Shown here in pieces: positions 50,383 to 58,764 of a DNA stretch of 64,000 bases. Every line of letters begins with the position of its first letter. Within the stretch, counting starts at the first letter, position 1. The notes under the pieces are model-generated. The model ran no database searches. It had not been told where the DNA came from and saw only the letters and a list, made by a program, of their open reading frames with translations. This DNA comes from Spirochaetota bacterium. Lineage in GTDB: Bacteria > Spirochaetota > UBA4802 > JAGODF01. Position numbers and translations under genes: made by a program. The DNA lies in NCBI GenBank assembly GCA_029974015.1, contig JARKUF010000002.1, positions 1 to 64,000 on the forward strand, in the 5' to 3' direction.

Positions 50383-52161
50383 TTACAGTTTCCTGAGGCA
50401 GATCATCGTGATATCATCGCCCAGGGGGGCGTAGTCGGTAAAAATGAAAATACGGTCCAGAATCGAGTGAATGAGCTCTAATGCGGTCGATTCTCCTGCC
50501 CCGATGATTATTTCCTCCAGGCCCCCGCTTCCCAGCATCTCGCCTGACCCGCAACGTCGGGATTCCGTTACGCCGTCGGTATACATAACCAGGAGGTCCC
50601 CGGGCATCATGTTAATGCGGATATCATGGTACTCGTTTGCGGCCCTGAGGCCGATGAGGGCCCCGGTAAAACCGGTGTCGCGGGCCTTTTTCTCATCGGC
50701 GGAAAAATACAGTGAGGGAGGATGACCTCCCGAGGAGTAGGTTATGGTCCCACCTTCGGAGTCTATCTGGCAGACCGCCACGGTGGCAAAATAAATGATC
50801 TCAGAAAAGTCCTCCGTAAGCTTGCGGTTCACTGCCTCAATCACCCTTGAGGGGGAAACGCCGGGCCCCGAAAAAGCCCTAAAAAGGCTCCGTATCTCCA
50901 TGCCTACATAGGCCGGCGCCATTCCGTGGTTCATGACGTCGCAGATGATCACCTGGTACACCCTGTTGTCTATGAAAAACCCGTCGAAAAAGTCCCCGGA
51001 AAGATCGTCGACGGGGAGATAGGTCCCGGCGATGTCGTATCCCTTGACTCGGGAAAAATTTGGCATCATTGCTGCTTGTATGTTCCGCACCTTGGCTATT
51101 TCTTCCCTGAGTTTCTTTTCGTTGGATCGGATGGCCATTTCCATGCGTCGTGTCTCAGTGACGTCCCGGAGAGTGAGGAGCCGGCCGATAAGATTTCCCC
51201 GTCGGTCTTTAAGGGGGGACGAACGAAGGTCGAACCACCGGGGCTTTTCATGGGGCCCCCGGGCTTCGATTACTCCGTCCTCGATGACGCCGCGGCCTTC
51301 CTCGTCGAGAAAGGCGAGGACTTCGGCTGCTCCGGCCCCGATTGGGGGCTCCCCCGTTCCCAGAAAAGTGAGGGCTGCTGGATTCATGTAGGTGATGCGG
51401 TTTTCCCCGTCCAAAACCAGGACCCCGTCATGGAGCCGCTTGAACAGCGCGTCGTGGGCCATGGGAAGGATGTCGACTATTTTTCGGGTGTATACGCCCC
51501 ATGCAAGTACGAGGCCGGTGAAGGAGAGGGTGAAGGCGTTGATGTCAAGGCCCCAGGGGCTGTGTCCCGCGAGATAAATTATAAGACCCGTCCACGGGAC
51601 GAAAGAGGCGGCGAAAAGTATTGCAACTCTCCTCTTCTCGTATCTCGCCGCCTTTCTGAACATATGGAGGAAGAGTATGTTGCAGTATATCTGGGCGACA
51701 TTAAGGTAGATTACCTGAACCCAGTACCAGGGCCCGAAACCGAGAGATGCGACGGGGAAAGGCCCGGACATGTCGACATGCAGCGACGAGTAGTAAAGTC
51801 CGTGATGGCTGTTTGTGTAATGAAAGAAAACGGTGAGAAATGATATGATGAACAGACCCGATGCAGCAGGTGTGAAACGAAGGACCTTGTTTGCGGCCAT
51901 TTGCCGAACTGTAAGAATAAAGAGGGGGGGGAGGAAGGGAATGCCGAGGTACTCGATTCTCAGACACAGGGAGATTTCAGCCGCCGTTGAGTGGAGGAGT
52001 TCGCATCCATAGGCGGCGGTGTACACGGCCAGGGCCGTCAACAGGGCCGTCAGGGGGAGCGCCCCCGGGGCGTTCCGCCGCGCAGCGAGATAAAGAGCGG
52101 TCACGGCCATAAAAACGGCCGAGGCGGCGAGAATTACCGAGAATATCACATTCAAAGGCAT
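50383..52161 (-). CDS. 7TM-PAS-SpoIIE serine phosphatase
   Basis: A 592-residue membrane protein with about seven N-terminal hydrophobic segments (7TM histidine-kinase-type sensor, about 1-230), a PAS domain (HDGVLVLDGENRITYMNPAA, about 240-350) and a SpoIIE/RsbU-type PP2C phosphatase (about 375-592: GDFFDGFFIDNRVYQVIICDVMNHG, LLVMYTDGVTESR, PLGDDITMICLR). Acidic metal-binding residues are present. Such proteins dephosphorylate STAS antagonists to activate a sigma factor. Start: ATG at 52161; the track's TTG at 52197 lies within the repeat edge. Confidence 0.85.
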   Translation of the reverse strand: MPLNVIFSVILAASAVFMAVTALYLAARRNAPGALPLTALLTALAVYTAAYGCELLHSTAAEISLCLRIEYLGIPFLPPLFILTVRQMAANKVLRFTPAASGLFIISFLTVFFHYTNSHHGLYYSSLHVDMSGPFPVASLGFGPWYWVQVIYLNVAQIYCNILFLHMFRKAARYEKRRVAILFAASFVPWTGLIIYLAGHSPWGLDINAFTLSFTGLVLAWGVYTRKIVDILPMAHDALFKRLHDGVLVLDGENRITYMNPAALTFLGTGEPPIGAGAAEVLAFLDEEGRGVIEDGVIEARGPHEKPRWFDLRSSPLKDRRGNLIGRLLTLRDVTETRRMEMAIRSNEKKLREEIAKVRNIQAAMMPNFSRVKGYDIAGTYLPVDDLSGDFFDGFFIDNRVYQVIICDVMNHGMAPAYVGMEIRSLFRAFSGPGVSPSRVIEAVNRKLTEDFSEIIYFATVAVCQIDSEGGTITYSSGGHPPSLYFSADEKKARDTGFTGALIGLRAANEYHDIRINMMPGDLLVMYTDGVTESRRCGSGEMLGSGGLEEIIIGAGESTALELIHSILDRIFIFTDYAPLGDDITMICLRKL

Positions 52162-52192
52162 GTTGTTCCGTATTCCGACAAAGATAATGTCT

Positions 52193-52313
52193 GGCAACCT
52201 CTAATATTTTGGTTTTCACGTCCGCCTTCGGCGGGCGGGAAAAACAAATTGCCGAATTTGCCGGCGTTTTCAATTATTGGGAATCCTAAAAATTTGATTT
52301 TTTAAGGTCCCCT
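52193..52313. repeat. Dispersed composite repeat, copy K
   Basis: Edge GGCAACCTCTAATATTTTGG, hairpin 1 GTTTTCACGTCCGCC-TTC-GGCGGGCGGGAAAAAC, linker with CAATTATTGGGAATCC, then hairpin 2 with AAAAATTTGATTTTTT and AAGGTCCCC. It lies between two signalling genes on the minus strand, like copy E, with its edge abutting the upstream end of the phosphatase gene. Confidence 0.8.
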
Positions 52314-52373
52314 CCTGCTGCTCAGTCCGGGGCGCCGGGAATATTCCTCTTCCGCCGGGCCTTTGCCGGTTGT

Positions 52374-53459
52374 TCAGGAAAGAAGGTCGATAACGGCGTC
52401 CACGTTGAAAGGCTTCATGATATAGACGATGCTGTCCGACCCTGTTTCGGGAACTACGTCATCGGCGCCGTGGATCACCACGAGGCGGTCGACCCGGTCC
52501 GCAAGGTCGCAAAGATCGCTCGTGAGCATCATCGACCTGGCGAGGGATTGACCATCCGCCACGAGGAGACGCCGTGAATCCTTACCTTCCAGGAGATCAT
52601 TTAAGTTGGTCCTGACGGGGGTGAAGCCGTGCTCTAGGAGGGTTTCACGGATCACCATTTCGAGGATGATGTCCTCGAAGCAGAGCCCCACCTCGACGCC
52701 CCGCGGTTCCATCCCGGGGGAGGTGTAGCTTTTTCTTATCGAGTCGATGGTTTCAAGGAAGCATGTGGTCGGGATGCTAAGGTCGACGGTGAGGTCGCCC
52801 GCCCTCTGATTGCCCCCTAACTTGACGCTGATGCCGATATTGCGGAGGTTTTCCAGGGCAACATTAAGCCCCACATTTATGCGGTAATCGTTGCCGTCAA
52901 AATAGGAATAGAAAACCCGTGAAAGTTTGCCTGCGTCGGGGAGGTGCTCGTTAAGCCCGCTGAACCGCATGGCCATGAGCACCCGGGACGGTTCCTCCCT
53001 CAATTCAATGACGGTGGTGGACGATTCATTCATAAACTGCGACATGGAGAGGAAAATATTATTGAGGGAATCCCTGAGGAGCTTTTTCGAAGACCTGATG
53101 GAGGCCTGGTTTGTTTGAATGTCCACGGTGATGTTTCGGATTTTAAGTATAGATTCCATGTCGTCGATGACGCCGTTTAGGAACGGCCCGGGCTTGAATT
53201 CCTCGTACGCCGGGTCCGCCACTGAAGCCCCCAGGTCGCCCTTCTCCTGATAGTACAGATAGGTGACGGTCATAAGAGAGTTAAGGACGCCGCGGAACTC
53301 CTCGGGGACGTCCTTCCCGAACCACCGCTCCGAGTTCTGTATTAAGATATCGATGTTCCGGTGCAGTGCGTTGAGGGTCGTCGTGTTGAGGAGTTCGTAC
53401 TCGTCCTTGAGCCGCTTGATCGAAAGATTGATGATTTTTTCAATATCTCCGGAGTCCAT
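52374..53459 (-). CDS. Degenerate histidine-kinase-like protein with pseudo-receiver end
   Basis: A 361-residue cytoplasmic protein. Residues about 10-60 form a helical region, and about 85-240 have the strand-helix order of an ATPase domain (LLRDSLNNIFLSMSQFM in place of the N box, GLNVALENLRNIGISVKL in place of the last G box) but no DxGxG motif. The last 110 residues resemble a receiver ending in IMKPFNVDAVIDLL, with LLVADGQS at the phosphorylation site but a weak acidic pocket. Catalysis looks lost; a regulatory or scaffold role is inferred. I do not recognise a named family. Confidence 0.55.
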   Translation of the reverse strand: MDSGDIEKIINLSIKRLKDEYELLNTTTLNALHRNIDILIQNSERWFGKDVPEEFRGVLNSLMTVTYLYYQEKGDLGASVADPAYEEFKPGPFLNGVIDDMESILKIRNITVDIQTNQASIRSSKKLLRDSLNNIFLSMSQFMNESSTTVIELREEPSRVLMAMRFSGLNEHLPDAGKLSRVFYSYFDGNDYRINVGLNVALENLRNIGISVKLGGNQRAGDLTVDLSIPTTCFLETIDSIRKSYTSPGMEPRGVEVGLCFEDIILEMVIRETLLEHGFTPVRTNLNDLLEGKDSRRLLVADGQSLARSMMLTSDLCDLADRVDRLVVIHGADDVVPETGSDSIVYIMKPFNVDAVIDLLS

Positions 53460-53510
53460 TTCAGGAAATCCCCTTATTATGCTTATCGGCGCCGCGTAAA
53501 AAAGACGTCA

Positions 53511-54557
53511 CTACGAATTTGCCGCGCCGTACCGTGTCCCCGCGAGCTGGCCGCATGCGGCGCCGATGTCGTCACCGAAGCTCTTGCGGACCGTTATCGG
53601 CACGTTCATAATTTCAAGCTCCCTGACGAAGGCCGCCACCTCGCTTTCGGAGGGGGGCGTTAGGCCGTGGTCCCCCCTGTTGAGGCGGATGAGGTTAAGC
53701 TTGATACGTCCGCGGCGGAATATCTTCCTGAGCCGTCCCGCGTCTTCCCTGGAAATATTGTCCGCCCGCATTACATATTCCAGGGTCACGCGGTTTCTGG
53801 AGATGGGAAATTTCCGCTCCAGAAGTTCCGCGATTTTCGTCATGGGGTTGGCTTTTTCCACGGGCATCACTTCGGCGCGTTTTTCCGGCACCGTATCGTT
53901 AAGGGAGATGGCGAGATTGTAGGGGCGCTTTTCGTCAATATAGCGCTCGATGCCTTTTATAAGTCCGCAGGTTGAGATAGTTATCCTCCGGACGGAAATA
54001 TGGAAGCCGAAGCTGTAGTTCATGATTTCAGCGGCCTTCATGACATTTTCGTAGTTCATGAAGGGCTCCCCCATGCCCATGAAGACAATATTGTCGTTTT
54101 TTAGTCCGCTCAGGCGCCGTACCTGGCATATCTGGTCCAGGATTTCGGCCGGGGACAGGTTTCTCCTGAAGCCGATCTTAGCGGTGCGGCAGAAACGGCA
54201 TCCCATGGGACACCCTACCTGGCTTGAAATGCAAATTGTGAGGCGCCCCTCCTCGGAGCCGTCGCGCTTAATCAGGACCGACTCGATGAAATGACCGTCC
54301 ACGGTGCGGAAAAGATATTTCTCTGTGCCATCGGAGGATATTGCCCGTTCCTCCAGGGCAATGGGGGATATGAGATAAAGCTCTTCCAGACGAGACCGGA
54401 GGTTTTTTGAAAAATTGGTCATGGCGTCGAAGGAATCTACGTTCTTTTCATAGAGCCAGTTAAAAAGCTGGGAGGCGCGGTACGGTTTTTCCCCAAGTTC
54501 GGCGAAAAGCGACTCCGCTTCGCTTGCTGAGAGGTTTTTAATCGGTGATTTTTTCAT
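53511..54557 (-). CDS. rlmN: 23S rRNA/tRNA adenine-C2 methyltransferase RlmN
   Basis: A radical-SAM enzyme that methylates A2503 of 23S rRNA and A37 of some tRNAs, 348 residues. The cluster motif is CPMGCRFCRTAKIG, with the MGMGEPFMNYENV segment, the conserved RRITISTCGL and a catalytic Cys near the C-terminus (DIGAACGQL). The N-terminal SAEEL-like domain (FNWLYEKNVDSFDAMTNFSK) is typical. It lies upstream of the degenerate kinase-like gene in the same direction, 51 bases away. Confidence 0.95.
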   Translation of the reverse strand: MKKSPIKNLSASEAESLFAELGEKPYRASQLFNWLYEKNVDSFDAMTNFSKNLRSRLEELYLISPIALEERAISSDGTEKYLFRTVDGHFIESVLIKRDGSEEGRLTICISSQVGCPMGCRFCRTAKIGFRRNLSPAEILDQICQVRRLSGLKNDNIVFMGMGEPFMNYENVMKAAEIMNYSFGFHISVRRITISTCGLIKGIERYIDEKRPYNLAISLNDTVPEKRAEVMPVEKANPMTKIAELLERKFPISRNRVTLEYVMRADNISREDAGRLRKIFRRGRIKLNLIRLNRGDHGLTPPSESEVAAFVRELEIMNVPITVRKSFGDDIGAACGQLAGTRYGAANS

Positions 54558-54689
54558 CTGGACCGAATGAGATGATTATTCAAAGCGTACAAAATATACC
54601 ATATTTATTAATAATGCCAGCAATAAAAAATCCTGAAAGACCATATTTTATTTAAGGTGTCACATGAGTTTTTATAACTGTCCTTATTC

Positions 54690-54720
54690 TTTCCCGTTTG
54701 CCGAAGGCGGTAAATAGATC
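54690..54720. repeat. Fragment of the dispersed hairpin repeat, copy L
   Basis: TTTCCCGTTTGCC-GAA-GGCGGTAAA keeps the loop and a shortened stem of hairpin 1, without edge or second hairpin. It lies between rlmN and the TonB receptor gene. Confidence 0.4.
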
Positions 54721-54761
54721 ATAAACAGGACCCTTCTTGAATACTAATTTAAAAATAGTTG

Positions 54762-54798
54762 TTGATAAATAACACCCTATAATTTTTTGTGTTATCAA
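54762..54798 (+). promoter_or_regulatory. Promoter with operator-like inverted repeat before a TonB receptor
   Basis: A perfect -10 box TATAAT at 54778-54783 sits between ATAACAC (54769-54775) and its exact inverse GTGTTAT (54789-54795); the outer TTGAT and ATCAA extend the symmetry. The half-sites are 20 bases apart, two helical turns, as for a dimeric repressor. A metal-responsive repressor is plausible for a TonB receptor gene but not shown. No good -35 box is present. Confidence 0.5.
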
Positions 54799-54821
54799 AA
54801 TCGCCCATAAGGGGGTGTTGT

Positions 54822-56771
54822 ATGAAAAAAGCTCTGTTAAAATGTGCGGCAGCCGCCGTGGTTTTTCTCATGCCGGCGGTGTTTCTCCATGCTGAAGACC
54901 AGCCCGCTTCATCCGATGGGAGCGGAGAGGAGAAAATGTATCAGTATCGCGAAATAGTGGTCAAAGAAAAGAAGGAACAGCCCGGGACAGTGGTGATCCT
55001 TTCCGATGAGGAAGTGAAGCGCTCCACGAAAAGTGACCTCATCGGCGTCATCAACGAAAACATTGCTTCCTTCCATACCGGGACCAATCGCGTCATGGGA
55101 TATGGCGCGGCAAGCTCCAATCCCGCGAAGATGAGCATCCGGGGAATGGGCGTCTCCACCTGGGGACCCACGACGGGTTTTCCCATCTTCGTGGACGGCA
55201 TAGATACTGCGGCCCATAACTTCTCCCACGCCATGCCCGATGTCCTCGGCATGCGCAATGTGGAGCGTATAGAGGTCTATGAGAGCCCGCAGCCGGTCAT
55301 TTTTGGTTCCGGCGCCATGGCCGGAGCGGTGAATGTAATTACAAAGCGTCAGGGGACCGACGGATACAAGACAGTCCTTTCGGGGTCCTATGGTACATGG
55401 AACACCACGGACGACTATGTCCATCACATGGGAAAGTTAGGGGCGTTCGATTATGGCGTCTATTACAACTTCCGGTACACCGACGGCCACCGGGAAGAGA
55501 ATGTGGGCGGCACGGAATGCAGCTCTGAATTCAGGGCCCATAATGGCACTTTCCGTTTCGGCGTGGAGCTGGGGCGAAATTTCTATGTCAACCTGAACAG
55601 CTATTACATGAACACGGTCATGAACGATCCGGGCCCGGATGATCGTTCGGTTAATGTAAAAGATCTTGAAGTGTTCGATATCACCCGCCGGGGCGGGTCT
55701 CTCTCGCTTCACAATGCCTTCGAAAAAGCCGAAGGCTATATCCAGGTCTATTACAATCAGGGTGACCACGATTTCACAAGGCCGGACACGGACCAGCAGA
55801 CCTTCGAGTCCGTTGACAGGACCTACGCGGGGAGAATCCAGGAGACGGTGAAGCTCTTAGAGGGAAACCGCCTCACCCTCGGCCTTGAGTATAAAAAATA
55901 CGGTGGTGAAATAACCAAACCGACAGACAAGATGGACGAAGAATATTACCGCGATCTTTCAGGATACGGCCTCGTGGAGCACAATTTCGCGAAGCTCGTC
56001 ACCGTTACGGCGGGTGCCCGATATACCAATAACGATGAATATGGCTCGTTCACGGCATACCAGGGCGGCGCGGCAGTCACCCCTTCCAAGGATACTCGGA
56101 TATACGCGAATGCGGCAAAGGGCTTCACTATTCCCGGTATCCGGTATCGATTTAATAGAACGGGCCCTCCGGGTTTAGTTCTTGATACGAACGCAAACCT
56201 TGATCCCGAACTGAGCATTATGTACGAGCTTGGCGCGGAGCAGGTTTTAATAGAAGGGCTTTCCCTGGCTGCTGCGGCATATCGAGTATCCGTGGAAAAT
56301 CTCATTGAGATGCAGGGGCCTCCGCCTATGAAGTGGGTGAATGTTGACGGCGAAATAACCTATTATGGCGGTGAGATATCGCTGAAATACACCCATGAGA
56401 AGTTAGGAGGCGTCAGGGCATCGTACTCCTATATCGATCATGAGTACAAGATAAAAGGTAAGAAGGACATTCTTGGTTTCGTACCGAAGCATAAGGCGCT
56501 TCTCGGAGGATACCTTACTATGTTCAATGTCTATCTGGGGCTCAACTGCGAGTACATCCGGGACATTTACCAGGATTATTCAAATAATCAGGAGCTGGAC
56601 AACTACTTCGTGCTCAATGGGAGGATCGCCTACACCTTTCTCGAGCGTTACCAGGCATTCGTGAACCTGAACAATATCACGAACGAGGAGTACGTTGCGT
56701 TCCGTCGGGGAACAGGGGGGTATCCCGTCCCGGGTTTCAATTTTCTGGCGGGACTCACAGTGGAGTTCTGA
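54822..56771 (+). CDS. TonB-dependent outer membrane receptor
   Basis: A 649-residue receptor. The signal peptide ends near FLHAED; YREIVVKEKK is the probable TonB box. The plug (about 45-165) has FPIFVDGIDTA and RIEVYESPQPVIFGSGAMAGAVNVITKR, and the barrel ends in GLTVEF. It differs strongly from the BtuB-like receptor; the ligand (iron chelate, other metal or cofactor) is unknown. ATG at 54822 follows AAGGGGGTG. An inverted repeat over its promoter suggests repressor control. Confidence 0.85.
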   Translation: MKKALLKCAAAAVVFLMPAVFLHAEDQPASSDGSGEEKMYQYREIVVKEKKEQPGTVVILSDEEVKRSTKSDLIGVINENIASFHTGTNRVMGYGAASSNPAKMSIRGMGVSTWGPTTGFPIFVDGIDTAAHNFSHAMPDVLGMRNVERIEVYESPQPVIFGSGAMAGAVNVITKRQGTDGYKTVLSGSYGTWNTTDDYVHHMGKLGAFDYGVYYNFRYTDGHREENVGGTECSSEFRAHNGTFRFGVELGRNFYVNLNSYYMNTVMNDPGPDDRSVNVKDLEVFDITRRGGSLSLHNAFEKAEGYIQVYYNQGDHDFTRPDTDQQTFESVDRTYAGRIQETVKLLEGNRLTLGLEYKKYGGEITKPTDKMDEEYYRDLSGYGLVEHNFAKLVTVTAGARYTNNDEYGSFTAYQGGAAVTPSKDTRIYANAAKGFTIPGIRYRFNRTGPPGLVLDTNANLDPELSIMYELGAEQVLIEGLSLAAAAYRVSVENLIEMQGPPPMKWVNVDGEITYYGGEISLKYTHEKLGGVRASYSYIDHEYKIKGKKDILGFVPKHKALLGGYLTMFNVYLGLNCEYIRDIYQDYSNNQELDNYFVLNGRIAYTFLERYQAFVNLNNITNEEYVAFRRGTGGYPVPGFNFLAGLTVEF

Positions 56772-56821
56772 CGCTTCACGGAGTACGCACAGAATTACTC
56801 CATATTTGAAAAATCGCAAAA

Positions 56822-56857
56822 GCGGAAAGAGACGCGGCCCTTCGCGTCTCTTTCCGC
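56822..56857 (+). terminator. Long perfect hairpin after the TonB receptor
   Basis: GCGGAAAGAGACGCG and CGCGTCTCTTTCCGC form a 15-bp perfect stem with a six-base loop. There is no T-run behind it, but its position supports a transcript end. Confidence 0.6.
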
Positions 56858-56974
56858 ATATATACCCTCGCTCTGGCACTGCCTGTCGCGGTGAAAAAAT
56901 CCTTGTCAATGCCGTCCTATCTCGATATAATCCCCCGGACTCATAGTGCAAATAACCGATTTCCGGGAGTTCCC

Positions 56975-58075
56975 ATGAGCACAGTGTATTTTACCGATCT
57001 TCGGACAGGCAGCAGGGGCAATATCGCTTCCAAGATCCGGCGCCTCTTCGTGAGGGGGGGCTTTGAAAACATCATCCAGAAAAACGATCTGGTGGCGGTG
57101 AAAACCCATTTCGGGGAATACGGAAACATCGCCTTTATACCGCCCCCCATCATCCGCGTCTTTGCCGATATCGTCCAGGAACAAGGCGCCAAACCCTTCG
57201 TTACCGACTCCAATACCCTCTATCGGGGTAGCCGGAGCAATGCTGTTGACCATCTCCGCAATGCCGGCATGAACGGTTTTGTTACGGAAAGCATCGGCTG
57301 CCCCGTCATCATTGCCGACGGGCTCCGGGGAAATGATTATGCTGTCATTCCCTTCAATGGAAAGCATTATCGCGAATTGAAAATATCCTCGGCCATCCAC
57401 GATGCCCATGCCGTCATCATGGTGAGCCATGTGAAGGGGCACGAGCTCTATGGTTTCGGCGGCGCCCTGAAAAATATTGCCATGGGATGCGTGCCCCCCT
57501 CAGGGAAGCAGACCATCCATTCGGAGTTCAAACCGCGAGTGCGGGAAGATGACTGCCTTTCCTGTGGAAACTGCATAAAAAAATGCCCGGTGAACGCTAT
57601 CGCATACAACAACGCCAGGAAAGCCTTTATTGATCAGGATGTCTGCATCGGCTGCGGGGAGTGCGTGGTGGTTTGCCCTTATGGCGCCATTCCCGTCGTC
57701 TGGAAAACCGACTCGAAGCCCCTCCATGAGCGGACGGCGGAATACGTGAAGGGCATCCTCGGCGCGAAGCCGGGGAAATGGATATTTTTTAATTTTCTGA
57801 TGAACATCTCCCCGGACTGCGATTGCTTCCCATGGAACGACACCCCTGTGGTGCCCAATCTCGGCATCGCGGCGTCCCTGGACCCTCTGGCCCTGGACAG
57901 GGCCTCGACTGACCTGGTGAACCGGGCGGAGATACTACCCGGGTCAAAGATATTCGAAGGGCCGGACGACAGGGACGCCATCACCAGAATAGGAGGGCCG
58001 GGATGGGATTATCTGTTCGACGCCTGCGAGGCCCTGGAAGTCGGGGAAAAGGGCTACGAACTTGTGGAAATATGA
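56975..58075 (+). CDS. DUF362 protein with two [4Fe-4S] clusters
   Basis: A 366-residue protein. The N-terminal DUF362 domain (about 1-185) has NDLVAVKTHFGEYGN and VMVSHVKGHELYGFGGALKN-type sequence. Then come two ferredoxin motifs (CLSCGNCIKKCP and CIGCGECVVVCP, about 193-235) and a C-terminal completion of the DUF362 fold. Such proteins are presumed redox enzymes or electron carriers; the reaction is unknown. ATG at 56975 after GGGAG is preferred to the track start, which adds 28 residues not resembling the family. Confidence 0.82.
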   Translation: MSTVYFTDLRTGSRGNIASKIRRLFVRGGFENIIQKNDLVAVKTHFGEYGNIAFIPPPIIRVFADIVQEQGAKPFVTDSNTLYRGSRSNAVDHLRNAGMNGFVTESIGCPVIIADGLRGNDYAVIPFNGKHYRELKISSAIHDAHAVIMVSHVKGHELYGFGGALKNIAMGCVPPSGKQTIHSEFKPRVREDDCLSCGNCIKKCPVNAIAYNNARKAFIDQDVCIGCGECVVVCPYGAIPVVWKTDSKPLHERTAEYVKGILGAKPGKWIFFNFLMNISPDCDCFPWNDTPVVPNLGIAASLDPLALDRASTDLVNRAEILPGSKIFEGPDDRDAITRIGGPGWDYLFDACEALEVGEKGYELVEI

Positions 58076-58088
58076 TTGCATTTTTAGA

Positions 58089-58116
58089 TTGACATGGCGG
58101 TTTTATGCAATATCTT
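58089..58116 (+). promoter_or_regulatory. Sigma-70-like promoter of the CheY-like gene
   Basis: A perfect TTGACA at 58089-58094, a 16-base spacer and TATCTT at 58111-58116, about 35 bases before the ATG at 58150. Confidence 0.6.
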
Positions 58117-58149
58117 TTTACATATGTGCTCTTTTGGAGGAGTATTTAG

Positions 58150-58590
58150 ATGAAAAGTTCCCATGATTTTCCCTCGATTAACCCCAAAACGCCGGACGGC
58201 CTGAAGCCCAGCGGAAAACCGTACAATATACTCGTGGTTGAGGACAAAGACTTCCATAGGAAGCAGATAATCCAGGTCCTGGAGTCGGAAGGATACAAAA
58301 TACTCGCCGCTGTAGGAAACGGACAGGAAGCCCTGAAGTTTTACCAGAACAACAAAGCCGATGTCGACCTCATCACCTGCGATCTTGACATGCCTGTCAT
58401 GGACGGGTACTCATTTCTTTACGAATTGCAAAATCTCGGATTGAAACCGAGAATCGTGTTCATAAGTGAAGAGACGACCAAGGGAGTGGTGGAGGACCTG
58501 CTTAAGATGGGCGCCCTGGACTATATTCTCAAACCAATCCAGAGGGGAAGGATCCTGGAGCGCGTAAAACTTGCGCTACAGAGAAAATAA
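58150..58590 (+). CDS. CheY-like single-domain response regulator
   Basis: A 146-residue receiver domain with a 25-residue N-terminal extension. VVEDKDFHRKQI carries the acidic pocket, TCDLDMPVMDG the phosphorylated Asp, FISEE the switch Thr/Ser position, and ILKPIQRGRI the conserved Lys. There is no output domain, so it acts by protein contact. A strong GGAGGAG site and a promoter precede it. The kinase that serves it is not adjacent; the nearest is the 7TM hybrid kinase at 60022. Confidence 0.9.
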   Translation: MKSSHDFPSINPKTPDGLKPSGKPYNILVVEDKDFHRKQIIQVLESEGYKILAAVGNGQEALKFYQNNKADVDLITCDLDMPVMDGYSFLYELQNLGLKPRIVFISEETTKGVVEDLLKMGALDYILKPIQRGRILERVKLALQRK

Positions 58591-58614
58591 TCCTTGGAAT
58601 AACGTCAGGGAATC

Positions 58615-58685
58615 TATAAACAATATAGTGTAGTCTTTAAATTAGCTTTCACCACCAGCCTTCTGCGAGCGGAAAAGGCAGATAG
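58615..58685. repeat. Very degenerate dispersed-repeat candidate, copy M
   Basis: ATCTATAAACAATATAG followed by TTTCACCACCAGCCTTCTGCGAGCGGAAA roughly keeps the spacing and TTC loop of hairpin 1, but the stem is broken. Reported with low confidence. Confidence 0.25.
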
Positions 58686-58764
58686 CGGTAGACTTATTGT
58701 AAATCCGCAATATAATCGCAACGACATGGTATAATGGCGTTAATTAAGGGAGCGTGAACGGCAG

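Noticed and set aside
50926-51843. 305-codon plus-strand ORF
   Set aside because: Antisense to the 7TM-PAS-SpoIIE phosphatase gene.
52195-52197. TTG start for the SpoIIE-phosphatase gene
   Set aside because: It also lies in a repeat edge; ATG at 52161 gives a normal 7TM N-terminus. An intermediate ATT start at correct spacing from AGAGG was considered but is too speculative.
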